Assembly: GCF_007970665.1 (NCBI RefSeq)
Contig: NZ_CP042430.1
Coordinates: 2,232,001 to 2,296,000 of the forward strand
Source of the DNA: Baekduia soli
Lineage (GTDB): Bacteria; Actinomycetota; Thermoleophilia; Solirubrobacterales; Solirubrobacteraceae
Length of the DNA stretch: 64,000 nt
Reading direction: 5' to 3'
Under the pieces are notes generated by a model. The model saw only the letters and a list, made by a program, of their open reading frames with translations, was not told where the DNA came from and ran no database searches. The first letter of the stretch is position 1, and each line of letters starts with the position of its first letter. A program made the position numbers and the translations under genes. This document shows, one piece after another, positions 15,428-22,998 of this stretch.

Positions 15428-17770
15428 GTGGCCGCCGACGTCACCGCCGCCGAGCCGGGCCCGCGCCCGGACATCGACCTCCAGACGCTGGATGCGATCC
15501 AGCGCAGGGTCCTCTGGCTGGCGACGAGCATGATCCATCACGCCAACAAGGTGCGGTCCACGCCGTCGGGCGTGAAGGTCGGCGGGCACCAGGCCTCCTC
15601 GGCCTCGATCGTGTCCATCATGTCGGCGCTCTGGTTCGCGCATCTGCGCGCGCCCGACCGCGTGTCGGTCAAGCCGCACGCCAGCCCGGTCCTGCACGCG
15701 ATCAACTACCTGCTCGGCCGGCTCGACGCGTCCTACCTGACCGAGCTGCGCTCCTTCGGCGGCCTGCAGAGCTACCCCAGCCGCCGCAAGGACCCCGACC
15801 CGGTCGACTTCTCGACGGGCTCGGTCGGCATCGGCGCGACCGCGACGATCTGGAGCGCGCTGGCCCACCGCTACGTCGCCGGGCACTTCGAGGCCCCGCG
15901 CGGCGGCCGCCACATCTCGCTGCTGGGCGACGCCGAGCTCGACGAGGGCGCGATCTGGGAGGCCCTGGTCGACCCGGCCGTCCCGCGGCTGGGCGAGGCG
16001 CTGTGGATCGTCGACCTCAACCGCCAGTCGCTGGACCGCGTGGTGCCCGACATCGCCGCCGGCCGCATCGGCGCGATGTTCGAGGCCGTGGGCTGGCAGA
16101 CGATCGTCGTCAAGTACGGGCGCCGGCTGCGCGGGCTGTTCGAGCGCCCGGGCGGCGAGGCGCTGCGCGACCGCATCGACTCCATGCCCAACGAGGAGTA
16201 CCAGCACCTGCTGCGCTCCACGCCCGAGCAGCTGCGCGAGCGGCTGCCCGGCGAGGGCCGCGGGCATCGCGAGGTCCAGCGCCTCATCGCCGACGTCGAG
16301 GACGCCGACCTCGGCGCGGCGGTGCGCGACCTCGCCGGCCACGACCTCGTCGACCTGCTCGACGCCTTCGCCCAGGCCGATGCGGTGACCGACCGGCCGT
16401 CGGTGATCTTCGCCTACACCATCAAGGCGTGGAGCCTGCCGACCGAGGGTCATCCGGCCAACCACTCCGCCCTTCTGAGCACGGAGCAGTGGCGCGCGCT
16501 GGCGGGCCGGCTCGGCGCCGACGCCGACGACCCGTGGCGCCGCTTCGACGAGGGCTCGGCCGAGGCCGAGGTCTGCCGCGCGACCGCACAGCGGCTCGAG
16601 CGCGAGCCGACGCCCGCCGCGCAGCCGCCCGCGGTGCCCGCCGACCTGGGGCGCGCCCACGCGGGGCGCTCCTCGACCCAGCAGGCCTTCGGGCGCTTCT
16701 TCGTCGACCTGGCCCACAGCGCGCCCGATGTCGCGCGTCACGTCGTCACCGTCAGCCCGGACGTCGCGTCCTCGACGAACCTCGGCGGCTGGATCAACCG
16801 CGTCGGCATCTGGCACATGGGCGACCGCATCGACTGGTTCGCCGACGACACCGACACGCTCGTGAAGTGGCGCGAGAGCGCGCACGGCCAGCACATCGAG
16901 CTCGGCATCGCCGAGGGCAACCTCGTCGGCCTGCTCGGCGAGCTCGGCGCGACGTGGTCGCGCGACGGCCGCCCGCTGCTGCCCATCGGCACGATGTACG
17001 ACCCGTTCGTCAACCGCGCGCTCGAGCCGTGGTCGTTCGGCATGTACGCCGGCGGGCAGTCGATCCTCGTCGGCACGCCGTCGGGCGTCACGCTGGCGCC
17101 GGAGGGCGGTGCGCACCACTCGATCACCACCCCGTCGGTCGGCCTCGAGCAGCCCATGTGCGTCGCGTGGGAGCCCGCGTTCGGGCAGGACCTGGAGTGG
17201 ACGCTGCTCCACGCGCTCGGGCGCCTCGGTCGGCCCGACGGCACGTCGTCGTACTTCCGCCTGACGACGCGGCCGATCGACCAGGCGCTGGCCGCGGTGC
17301 CCACGGATCCCGAGGACCTCGCCCGGCGCCGCGAGCACGCGCTGGCCGGCGGCTACGTCCTGAGGACCGCCGAGGCGGCGCCGGAGGTGACGCTGGTGGG
17401 CATGGGGGCGATCCTGCCCGAGGTGCTCGGCGCGGCCGATCAGCTCGCCGAGGCGGGCATCGCCGCCGACGTCGTGTGCCTCACGTCCGCCGACCTGGTC
17501 TTCCGCGCGCTGCGCGCGCGGCAGGGGATCCGCGAGGGCGACGACGACATCCTCGACGTCCTGTTCCCGGCCGGCCGGGCCGCGCCGATCGTCACCGTCC
17601 TGGACGGGCACCCGCACACGCTCGCCTTCCTCGGCGCCGTGCGCGGGACGGCGATCGCCAACCTCGGCGTGGACGACTTCGGCCAGTCCGGCGACGTGCA
17701 GGACCTGTACCGCCACTTCGGGATCGACGAGGATGCGATCGTCGACGCCGCGCTCGACCTCGTCCGCTGA
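15428..17770 (+). CDS. aceE: Pyruvate dehydrogenase E1 component, homodimeric (AceE-like)
   Basis: 780 residues from GTG 15428, preferred because GGGGAG lies 6 nt before it; an open frame reaches GTG 15353. It is a thiamine-diphosphate transketolase-fold enzyme. TPP/Mg binding is seen in LLGDAELDEGAIWEAL ... WIVDLNRQSLD, the N-terminal half contains GGHQASSASIVSIMSALWF, and the pyrimidine/C-terminal halves contain HIELGIAEGNLVGLLGELG and GGAHHSITTPSVGLEQP. It decarboxylates pyruvate and transfers the acetyl group to E2. At ~780 residues it is shorter than E. coli AceE (~890). The E2 gene follows 31 bp downstream; no E3 gene is in the window. Confidence 0.87.
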   Translation: MAADVTAAEPGPRPDIDLQTLDAIQRRVLWLATSMIHHANKVRSTPSGVKVGGHQASSASIVSIMSALWFAHLRAPDRVSVKPHASPVLHAINYLLGRLDASYLTELRSFGGLQSYPSRRKDPDPVDFSTGSVGIGATATIWSALAHRYVAGHFEAPRGGRHISLLGDAELDEGAIWEALVDPAVPRLGEALWIVDLNRQSLDRVVPDIAAGRIGAMFEAVGWQTIVVKYGRRLRGLFERPGGEALRDRIDSMPNEEYQHLLRSTPEQLRERLPGEGRGHREVQRLIADVEDADLGAAVRDLAGHDLVDLLDAFAQADAVTDRPSVIFAYTIKAWSLPTEGHPANHSALLSTEQWRALAGRLGADADDPWRRFDEGSAEAEVCRATAQRLEREPTPAAQPPAVPADLGRAHAGRSSTQQAFGRFFVDLAHSAPDVARHVVTVSPDVASSTNLGGWINRVGIWHMGDRIDWFADDTDTLVKWRESAHGQHIELGIAEGNLVGLLGELGATWSRDGRPLLPIGTMYDPFVNRALEPWSFGMYAGGQSILVGTPSGVTLAPEGGAHHSITTPSVGLEQPMCVAWEPAFGQDLEWTLLHALGRLGRPDGTSSYFRLTTRPIDQALAAVPTDPEDLARRREHALAGGYVLRTAEAAPEVTLVGMGAILPEVLGAADQLAEAGIAADVVCLTSADLVFRALRARQGIREGDDDILDVLFPAGRAAPIVTVLDGHPHTLAFLGAVRGTAIANLGVDDFGQSGDVQDLYRHFGIDEDAIVDAALDLVR

Positions 17771-17801
17771 CCGCCCCGCCCGTCCGATCGGAACGCCCCT
17801 C

Positions 17802-19115
17802 ATGACCGACTTCCTCATGCCCAAGCTGTCCGACTCCATGGAGGAGGGCACGATCCTGAAATGGCTCAAGCGCGACGGCGACGTGGTCGCCGAGGGCGAG
17901 GAGATCGTCGAGATCGAGACCGACAAGGCGACGGTCACCCACGTCGCCGACGCGGCGGGCGTGCTGTCGATCCGCGTGCCCGAGGGCGACTCGGTCGCGG
18001 TGGGCGCCATCATCGGCGAGATCGACGGCGCCGCCGCGGCGCCCGAGCCGGCCGCTGCCGCCGAGGCCGAGCCGGCAGCGTCTGAGGCCGAGCCGGCCGG
18101 GGCGCCCGAGCCCGCCGCGTCGGCACCCGTGCCGGCAGCGGCCCCGGAGCCCGTCGGCGCGGCGGCGGCGTCGTCCAACGGCGGGGCCTCCGGCCACCGC
18201 GCCTCGCCGCTGGCCGCGCGCATGGCGCGGGCGCACGGCATCGACCTCGGCACGATCTCCGGCAGCGGGCCGCGCGGGCGCATCACGCGCTCCGACGTCG
18301 CCGCGGCGGGCGGCATCGAGGCACCGGCCCCGGCGGCTGCCCCGGCGCCCGCGGCGGCGCCCGCCGCGGCCGTGGCCTCGGGTCCCGCTCCGGCCGCGTC
18401 CGAGCCCGCGCCGGCCTCCGGCGCCAAGGGGACGGCGACGACGCAGACGCTGACCCGGCTGCAGCAGACGATCGCGCGGCGCATGGCCGAGGCCAAGGCC
18501 ACGGTGCCGGAGTTCCAGGTGCAGACCGAGGTCCGCATGGACGAGGCGATCGCGCTGCGCGCCGACCTGCGCACCCAGGCGGGCGAGGGCCCGGTCCCGT
18601 CGCTGAACGACTTCATCGTCAAGGCGGCCGCGGTCGCGCTGCGCGACCACCCGCGCGCCAACGGCTCCTACCGCGACGGCGGCTTCGTGCTGCACGAGCG
18701 CATCAACGTCGGCGTGGCCGTCGCCACCGACGACGGGCTCATCGTGCCGACGGTCTTCGACGCCGACGGCAAGTCGCTCGGCCAGATCGCCCGCGAGGTC
18801 CGTGGCATGGCCGAGCGCGTGCGCACCGGCCAGATCACCCCGCCCGAGCTGTCGGGCGGCACGTTCACGGTGTCCAACCTCGGGATGTTCGGGATGACGG
18901 CGATCACGCCGGTCATCAACGTGCCGCAGGCCGCGATCCTCGGCGTCGGCGCGGTGCGCGAGGTCCTGGCGCGGGTGGACGGCGAGATCGTCGACCGGTC
19001 GCTCATGACGCTCACGCTGACCTGCGACCACCGCATCCTCTACGGCGCCGACGCCGCCCGCGTGCTGGCCCGCATCCGCGAGCTGCTCGAGGCTCCGCTG
19101 CTGCTCGTGCTCTGA
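17802..19115 (+). CDS. Dihydrolipoamide acetyltransferase (E2 of 2-oxoacid dehydrogenase)
   Basis: 437 residues. A lipoyl domain (1-78) carries the lipoylated K42 in EIETDKATV. An Ala/Pro/Glu linker follows, then a peripheral-subunit-binding domain (ASPLAARMARAHGIDLGTI ... GRITRSDV), a second Ala/Pro linker and the catalytic domain (~210-437). The active-site motif reads H410-R-I-L-Y414-G415 where most E2s have HRxxDG; I recall plastid and cyanobacterial E2s also having Tyr here, so it is probably active. It lies directly behind the E1 gene, probably in one transcript. Its stop codon sits in the stem of a perfect hairpin. Confidence 0.9.
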   Translation: MTDFLMPKLSDSMEEGTILKWLKRDGDVVAEGEEIVEIETDKATVTHVADAAGVLSIRVPEGDSVAVGAIIGEIDGAAAAPEPAAAAEAEPAASEAEPAGAPEPAASAPVPAAAPEPVGAAAASSNGGASGHRASPLAARMARAHGIDLGTISGSGPRGRITRSDVAAAGGIEAPAPAAAPAPAAAPAAAVASGPAPAASEPAPASGAKGTATTQTLTRLQQTIARRMAEAKATVPEFQVQTEVRMDEAIALRADLRTQAGEGPVPSLNDFIVKAAAVALRDHPRANGSYRDGGFVLHERINVGVAVATDDGLIVPTVFDADGKSLGQIAREVRGMAERVRTGQITPPELSGGTFTVSNLGMFGMTAITPVINVPQAAILGVGAVREVLARVDGEIVDRSLMTLTLTCDHRILYGADAARVLARIRELLEAPLLLVL

Positions 19116-19134
19116 GCGCGCGCCCGCGCGCTCA
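19113..19134. terminator. Perfect inverted repeat holding both convergent stop codons
   Basis: TGAGCGCGCG (19113-19122) and its exact complement CGCGCGCTCA (19125-19134) flank two bases. The left arm starts with the E2 stop TGA and the right arm ends with the stop of the minus-strand monooxygenase gene. It likely acts as a bidirectional terminator. Confidence 0.65.
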
Positions 19135-19425
19135 GCCGTCCCAGGTCTCGTAGAACGCCCGCTCGCGGCTCTCCAGCCGCGGGATGGCGTCGCCGAACCC
19201 GTGGGCCTGGAAGTGCTCGGAGGCCGCGTGGGCCTCGTAGCCGGCCTGGTCGGTGTACTGCTCGTAGAAGAAGAACACCCGCGGGTCCTCGGGATCCCGG
19301 TGGGCCTGGTAGTGCAGCATCGCGGGCTCGGCCTGCGACGGCCCGATGAGCTGCCGGATCGCCTGGGCGACGGCGTCCTCCTCCCCGGGCTTCGCGGTCC
19401 ACTTGGCGGTGACGACGTAGGCCAT
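19132..19425 (-). CDS. Antibiotic-biosynthesis-monooxygenase (ABM) fold protein
   Basis: 97 residues from ATG 19425. The sequence is a single dimeric alpha/beta-barrel ABM domain: YVVTAKWTAKPGEEDAV, then EPAMLHYQAHRDPEDP, VFFFYEQYTDQAGYEAHAAS and EHFQAHGFG. Members are heme-degrading enzymes, quinol monooxygenases or uncharacterised. No clear heme-ligand set is visible, so a generic monooxygenase label is safest. A TAGGAT -10 element ends 7 nt before the start (19433-19438). Confidence 0.82.
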   Translation of the reverse strand: MAYVVTAKWTAKPGEEDAVAQAIRQLIGPSQAEPAMLHYQAHRDPEDPRVFFFYEQYTDQAGYEAHAASEHFQAHGFGDAIPRLESRERAFYETWDG

Positions 19426-19432
19426 GGCGCGG

Positions 19433-19438
19433 ATCCTA
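19433..19438 (-). promoter_or_regulatory. Leaderless -10 element of the ABM gene
   Basis: TAGGAT on the minus strand ends 7 nt before ATG 19425, with no room for a ribosome binding site. Confidence 0.5.
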
Positions 19439-19484
19439 TGGGGCGGGGTGGGCGCTTGGGGCGTGCCGGGCCGGCGTCGGGGTG

Positions 19485-19525
19485 GATGTCGCGAAGGTGG
19501 GGCGTGACGCCACCGTCGCGACATC
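19485..19525. promoter_or_regulatory. Operator-like inverted repeat between divergent genes
   Basis: GATGTCGCGA (19485-19494) faces TCGCGACATC (19516-19525); the match extends inward as AGGTGG against CCACC. It sits in the 173-bp gap between the divergent ABM and quinone-oxidoreductase genes, so it is more likely a protein-binding site than a terminator. Confidence 0.45.
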
Positions 19526-19598
19526 GGCCCGCGCCGCCGGCGCCCGGTGGATGGCACCGCGATACTCCCGGTTGCCCGCCCGCGACCCCAGGAGCCCC

Positions 19599-20564
19599 GT
19601 GTTCGCCGTCTACGCCGCCCGCCTGAACCCCGATGACCCGCTGTCCGCGCTGGAGCTGGGCGAGCGCCCCGAGCCCGACGTCCCCGAGGGCTGGACGACG
19701 GTGACCGTGCGTGCGGCCTCGCTCAACCACCACGACCTGTGGTCGCTGCGCGGCGTCGGCCTGCGTGAGGAGCAGCTGCCGATGATCCTCGGCGGCGACG
19801 CGGCCGGCGTCGACGAGGACGGCAACGAGGTCATCGTGCACTCGGTGATCACCGACCCGGCCTGGCGGGCCGACGAGACGCTGGACCCCAGGCGGTCCCT
19901 GCTGTCCGAGCGCCACCCGGGGACGATGGCCCAGCGCGTCGCGGTGCCCCGGCGCAACCTCGTGCCCAAGCCGGCCGAGCTGTCCTTCGAGGAGGCGGCG
20001 TGCCTGCCCACGGCCTGGCTGACGGCCTACCGCATGCTCTTCGTGCGCGGCAACGTCACGCCCGGCGCGACCGTGCTCGTGCAGGGCGCGGGCGGCGGCG
20101 TGACGACCGCGTTGACCGTGCTCGGGGCGGCCGCGGGGCTGCGGATGTGGGTCACGAGCCGCTCGGAGGCCAAGCGCGAACGGGCGCTGCAGCTCGGCGC
20201 CGACCGCGCGTTCGCCCCCGGCGAACGGCTGCCCGAGCGCGTGGACGCCGTCATGGAGACCGTGGGGGAGGCGACCTGGCGCCACTCGCTGACCTCGCTG
20301 AAGCCGGGCGGCACCCTCGTGGTGTCGGGCGCCACGAGCGGCCAGGCCCCGGCGGCCGAGCTCAACCGCGTGTTCTTCCTCCAGCTCTCGGTCGTGGGCT
20401 CGACGATGGGCACCCGCGACGAGCTCGTGCGCCTCGTGCAGTTCTGCGTGGAGTCGGGGGTGCGCCCGGTCGTGCACGGCACGCTCGCGCTCGCCGAGGC
20501 GCGCGATGGCTTCGCGGCGATGCTCGGCGGCGACCTCGTCGGCAAGGTCGTCTTCACCGTGTGA
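19599..20564 (+). CDS. Zinc-free MDR oxidoreductase (quinone-oxidoreductase-like)
   Basis: 321 residues from GTG 19599, which has an AGGAG site 5 nt upstream. Medium-chain dehydrogenase architecture is visible: N-terminal GroES-like domain (SLNHHDLWSLRGVG ... MILGGDAAGVDEDGNEVIVH) and Rossmann motif VLVQGAGGGVTTALTVLG (~158-175). The ends of the sheet read GTLVVSGATSG and VGSTMGTRDEL. The structural-zinc cysteines are absent. Such enzymes reduce quinones or enoyl compounds with NADPH; the substrate is unknown. Confidence 0.82.
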   Translation: MFAVYAARLNPDDPLSALELGERPEPDVPEGWTTVTVRAASLNHHDLWSLRGVGLREEQLPMILGGDAAGVDEDGNEVIVHSVITDPAWRADETLDPRRSLLSERHPGTMAQRVAVPRRNLVPKPAELSFEEAACLPTAWLTAYRMLFVRGNVTPGATVLVQGAGGGVTTALTVLGAAAGLRMWVTSRSEAKRERALQLGADRAFAPGERLPERVDAVMETVGEATWRHSLTSLKPGGTLVVSGATSGQAPAAELNRVFFLQLSVVGSTMGTRDELVRLVQFCVESGVRPVVHGTLALAEARDGFAAMLGGDLVGKVVFTV

Positions 20565-20694
20565 ACGGGCGCGCCCACCAGGCCGGATCCGAGCGATCCG
20601 GCGCCAAGCTCACTGGGACAGGGCGTCCGCTTACGGGGCAGGGAGGCGTGGGTTCCAGCGATCGCGACGGCGGCGTGCGCCGTACCCGGTGAGC

Positions 20695-21030
20695 ATGACG
20701 GGTGCCATCTTCCACATGTCCGTCTTCGACGAGGAGACCCCGCCGCGGCTCGTCCTCGAGGGTGACGTCGACATCTCGGCGCTGTCGCGGGCCCGGGGGG
20801 CGCTGCGCGGCCTGCTGGCGGCGGCGCCGCCGGTCGTCGTGGTCGACCTGAGCGCGGTCGACCTGCTGGAGACGACGACCGTCGGCTGGCTTGTGCGCGA
20901 GCGCATCGGCGCCGTCGAGCAGGGCACCAGCGTGGTCTTCGTCGGCGCCCAGCCCGTGCCCCGCCGGCTCATCGAGATGGCCGAGGCCGTCCTGCGCCCC
21001 GACGACTCGGGCCGCCCGCCGGCGCCCTAG
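20695..21030 (+). CDS. STAS-domain protein (anti-sigma factor antagonist-like)
   Basis: 111 residues from ATG 20695 (GTG 20689 in frame is an alternative). It is a single STAS domain: PRLVLEGDVDISALSRA, VVVVDLSAVDLLETTTVG, WLVRERIGAVEQG. The position of the phosphorylated serine in SpoIIAA/RsbV (DSSG) here reads ETTTVG, so Thr would have to be the acceptor, or the protein is unphosphorylated. No partner anti-sigma kinase lies nearby. It converges on the next gene with shared CTAG stop codons. Confidence 0.75.
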   Translation: MTGAIFHMSVFDEETPPRLVLEGDVDISALSRARGALRGLLAAAPPVVVVDLSAVDLLETTTVGWLVRERIGAVEQGTSVVFVGAQPVPRRLIEMAEAVLRPDDSGRPPAP

Positions 21031-22025
21031 GCGAGCGGGACGTCGATGACGACCTTGCCGACCGCGGCGGCCTCGACCGCGTCGTGCGCCGCGGCGGTGT
21101 CGGCGAGCGCGAAGCGGATGAACGGGAGCGGGCCCAGCGCGTCGTCGCGCAGGGCCTGCGTGATGTCCTGCACGGCCTGGCGCTTGGCCTCGTCGGGCAT
21201 CGTGTAGACCAGCATGAACGCCAGCGCGGCGTTCTTGGTCAGCAGGCCGGGCGGTGGCAGGACCGCGGTCTGGGTGACCGAGTAGGTCATGATCGTGGCC
21301 CCGGGGGCGATGACCGCGACGTCGGTCTCGAGGTTGCCCGGCAGGTCGACCTCGATGACGCGCTGCACGCCGCCGGGCGCCCAGGCCTGCACGCGCTCGG
21401 CGACGTCCTCCTCGCGGTAGTTGACCACCAGGGCCGCGCCGGCGCCCGTGGCCAGCTCGGCCTTCTCGGGCGAGCTGACGGTCGCCGCGACCTCGGCGCC
21501 GCCCCAGCGCGCGAGCTGGATCGCCGCATGGCCGACCGCGCCGGCGCCGCCGTGCACGAGGATGCGCTGCCCGGTCAGCGGCCCGTCGGCGAAGAGGCAG
21601 CGGTGCGCGGTCATCGCCGGGATGCCCAATCCTGCGCCGACGTCGAAGCCGATGCCCTCGGGCAGCGGCACGGCCAGCCCGGCGTCGAGCGCCACGTACT
21701 GCGTCGCGGTGCCGTTCGGGCGCTGCCAGCGCGCGAGGTAGAGCCACACGCGCTCGCCCACGCGCCCGGCGTCGACGCCGTCGCCGACCGCGACGACGAC
21801 GCCGGCGCCGTCCTGGTTGGGGATGACCCAGGGGTCGTTGCCCGCCGACAGGCCGCCGCCGCGCGCCTTCCAGTCCGTCGGGTTGACGCCGCTGACGTGG
21901 ATCTGGACCAGGACCTCGCCGGGACCCGGGACGGGGCGGGGGATCTCGTCGATCCGGATCGTGCCGGCGTCGTCGCCGGAGGCGGGGTAGCGGGCCGCGA
22001 GGATGGTGGAGGGCAGCGTCGTCAT
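21027..22025 (-). CDS. NADPH:quinone oxidoreductase-like MDR protein
   Basis: 332 residues from ATG 22025. GroES-like domain: RPVPGPGEVLVQIHVSGVNP, PWVIPNQDGAGVVVAVGDGV. Nucleotide-binding domain: ILVHGGAGAVGHAAIQLARW (~150-170). The QOR family signature is clear and zinc ligands are absent. The final residues GKVVIDVPLA match the family end. Its stop shares CTAG with the convergent STAS gene. It reduces quinones or enones with NADPH; the natural substrate is unknown. Confidence 0.85.
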   Translation of the reverse strand: MTTLPSTILAARYPASGDDAGTIRIDEIPRPVPGPGEVLVQIHVSGVNPTDWKARGGGLSAGNDPWVIPNQDGAGVVVAVGDGVDAGRVGERVWLYLARWQRPNGTATQYVALDAGLAVPLPEGIGFDVGAGLGIPAMTAHRCLFADGPLTGQRILVHGGAGAVGHAAIQLARWGGAEVAATVSSPEKAELATGAGAALVVNYREEDVAERVQAWAPGGVQRVIEVDLPGNLETDVAVIAPGATIMTYSVTQTAVLPPPGLLTKNAALAFMLVYTMPDEAKRQAVQDITQALRDDALGPLPFIRFALADTAAAHDAVEAAAVGKVVIDVPLA

Positions 22026-22080
22026 GGGGCGCCGAAGCCTAGTGACGGCGGCCGCCTGGCACCGTGCCGCCCCGTCATCC

Positions 22081-22098
22081 TGGTACGTTCGTGTACCA
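22081..22098. promoter_or_regulatory. Candidate TetR operator TGGTAC-N6-GTACCA
   Basis: A perfect 6-bp inverted repeat with a 6-bp spacer lies 19 bp before the SDR start at 22117. TetR-type repressors commonly bind such GTAC-containing palindromes, and a TetR gene ends this operon, so autoregulation is likely. Confidence 0.6.
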
Positions 22099-22116
22099 AT
22101 CGTTCCCGGGAGCTGC

Positions 22117-22998
22117 ATGTCCAACCGCCGCCGTCCCAGCCCGTCGCAGCGCACCGTCGACGGCCGCACCGCCGTGATCACCGGTGCCGGCTCGGGGATC
22201 GGCGCGGCCGTCGCGCGCCGGCTGGCCGCCCACGGCTGCCCCGTCGCGCTGGCCGACCGCGACGAGGACGGGCTGGCCGCGACCGCCGAGGCCATCGGCG
22301 GCGGCGACCGCACCGTGCTCACCCGCGCGCTCGACGTCCGCGACCGCCAGGGCCTCATGGCGTTCGCGGCCGAGGTCGCCGCCTGGGCCCCCCAGCCCCT
22401 GGGCATGGTGTTCAACAACGCCGGGGTCACCGCGGTCCAGGGCGTCGCCGACAGCGCGCCCGAGGACGACGAGTGGGTGCACGAGGTCAACTTCGGCGGC
22501 GTCGTGCACGGCGTCCGCGCGTTCCTGCCCATCCTGCTGGCCCAGGGCTCGGGCGCGATCGTCAACACCTCGAGCGTGTTCGGCCTCGTCGGGTTCCCGC
22601 ACCAGAGCGCCTACTGCGCCTCGAAGTTCGCCGTGCGCGGCTACACCGAGGCGCTGCGCCACGAGCTGCGCGGCACCGGCGTGCGTGCGGTCGTCGTCCA
22701 TCCCGGCGGGGTGCGGACCAACATCGTCCGCAACTCCCGCTACCGGGCGGACTTCGGCGGGCGCAACCCGACGCTGCAGGAGGCCGTGGCCGACTTCGAC
22801 GCCCTCGCCCGCACGACGCCCGAGCGTGCCGCCGAGATCATCCACTCCGGCGTCAACCGGGGCCGCGCGCGCATCCTGGTCGGACACGACGCCCACCTGT
22901 TCGACGCGCTGGCCCGCATCGCGCCCGCCCGGGCCTATGACGTCCTGCACGCGCTCGAGCCGCTCGCGCGCCTCGGCCAGACCCGGGTCGCGGCATGA
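22117..22998 (+). CDS. SDR-family oxidoreductase, first gene of the P450 operon
   Basis: 293 residues from ATG 22117. Cofactor motif ITGAGSGIGAAVARRL, NNAGV in MVFNNAGVTAVQG, catalytic NTSSVFGLVGFPHQSAYCAS with YCASK. The C-terminal extension (LFDALARIAPARAYDVLHAL) is typical of 'acetoin reductase-like' SDRs that accompany P450s and monooxygenases in Actinobacteria. The stop overlaps the P450 start (ATGA). The operon likely oxidises a hydrophobic alcohol or ketone made by the P450. Confidence 0.87.
   Translation: MSNRRRPSPSQRTVDGRTAVITGAGSGIGAAVARRLAAHGCPVALADRDEDGLAATAEAIGGGDRTVLTRALDVRDRQGLMAFAAEVAAWAPQPLGMVFNNAGVTAVQGVADSAPEDDEWVHEVNFGGVVHGVRAFLPILLAQGSGAIVNTSSVFGLVGFPHQSAYCASKFAVRGYTEALRHELRGTGVRAVVVHPGGVRTNIVRNSRYRADFGGRNPTLQEAVADFDALARTTPERAAEIIHSGVNRGRARILVGHDAHLFDALARIAPARAYDVLHALEPLARLGQTRVAA

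Noticed and set aside
15305-18661. Very long open frame on the minus strand opposite pyruvate dehydrogenase
   Set aside because: Long antisense frames are expected opposite GC3-rich genes. Its translation is Arg/Gly/His/Val-rich without any family motif, while the plus strand encodes clear E1 and E2 proteins.
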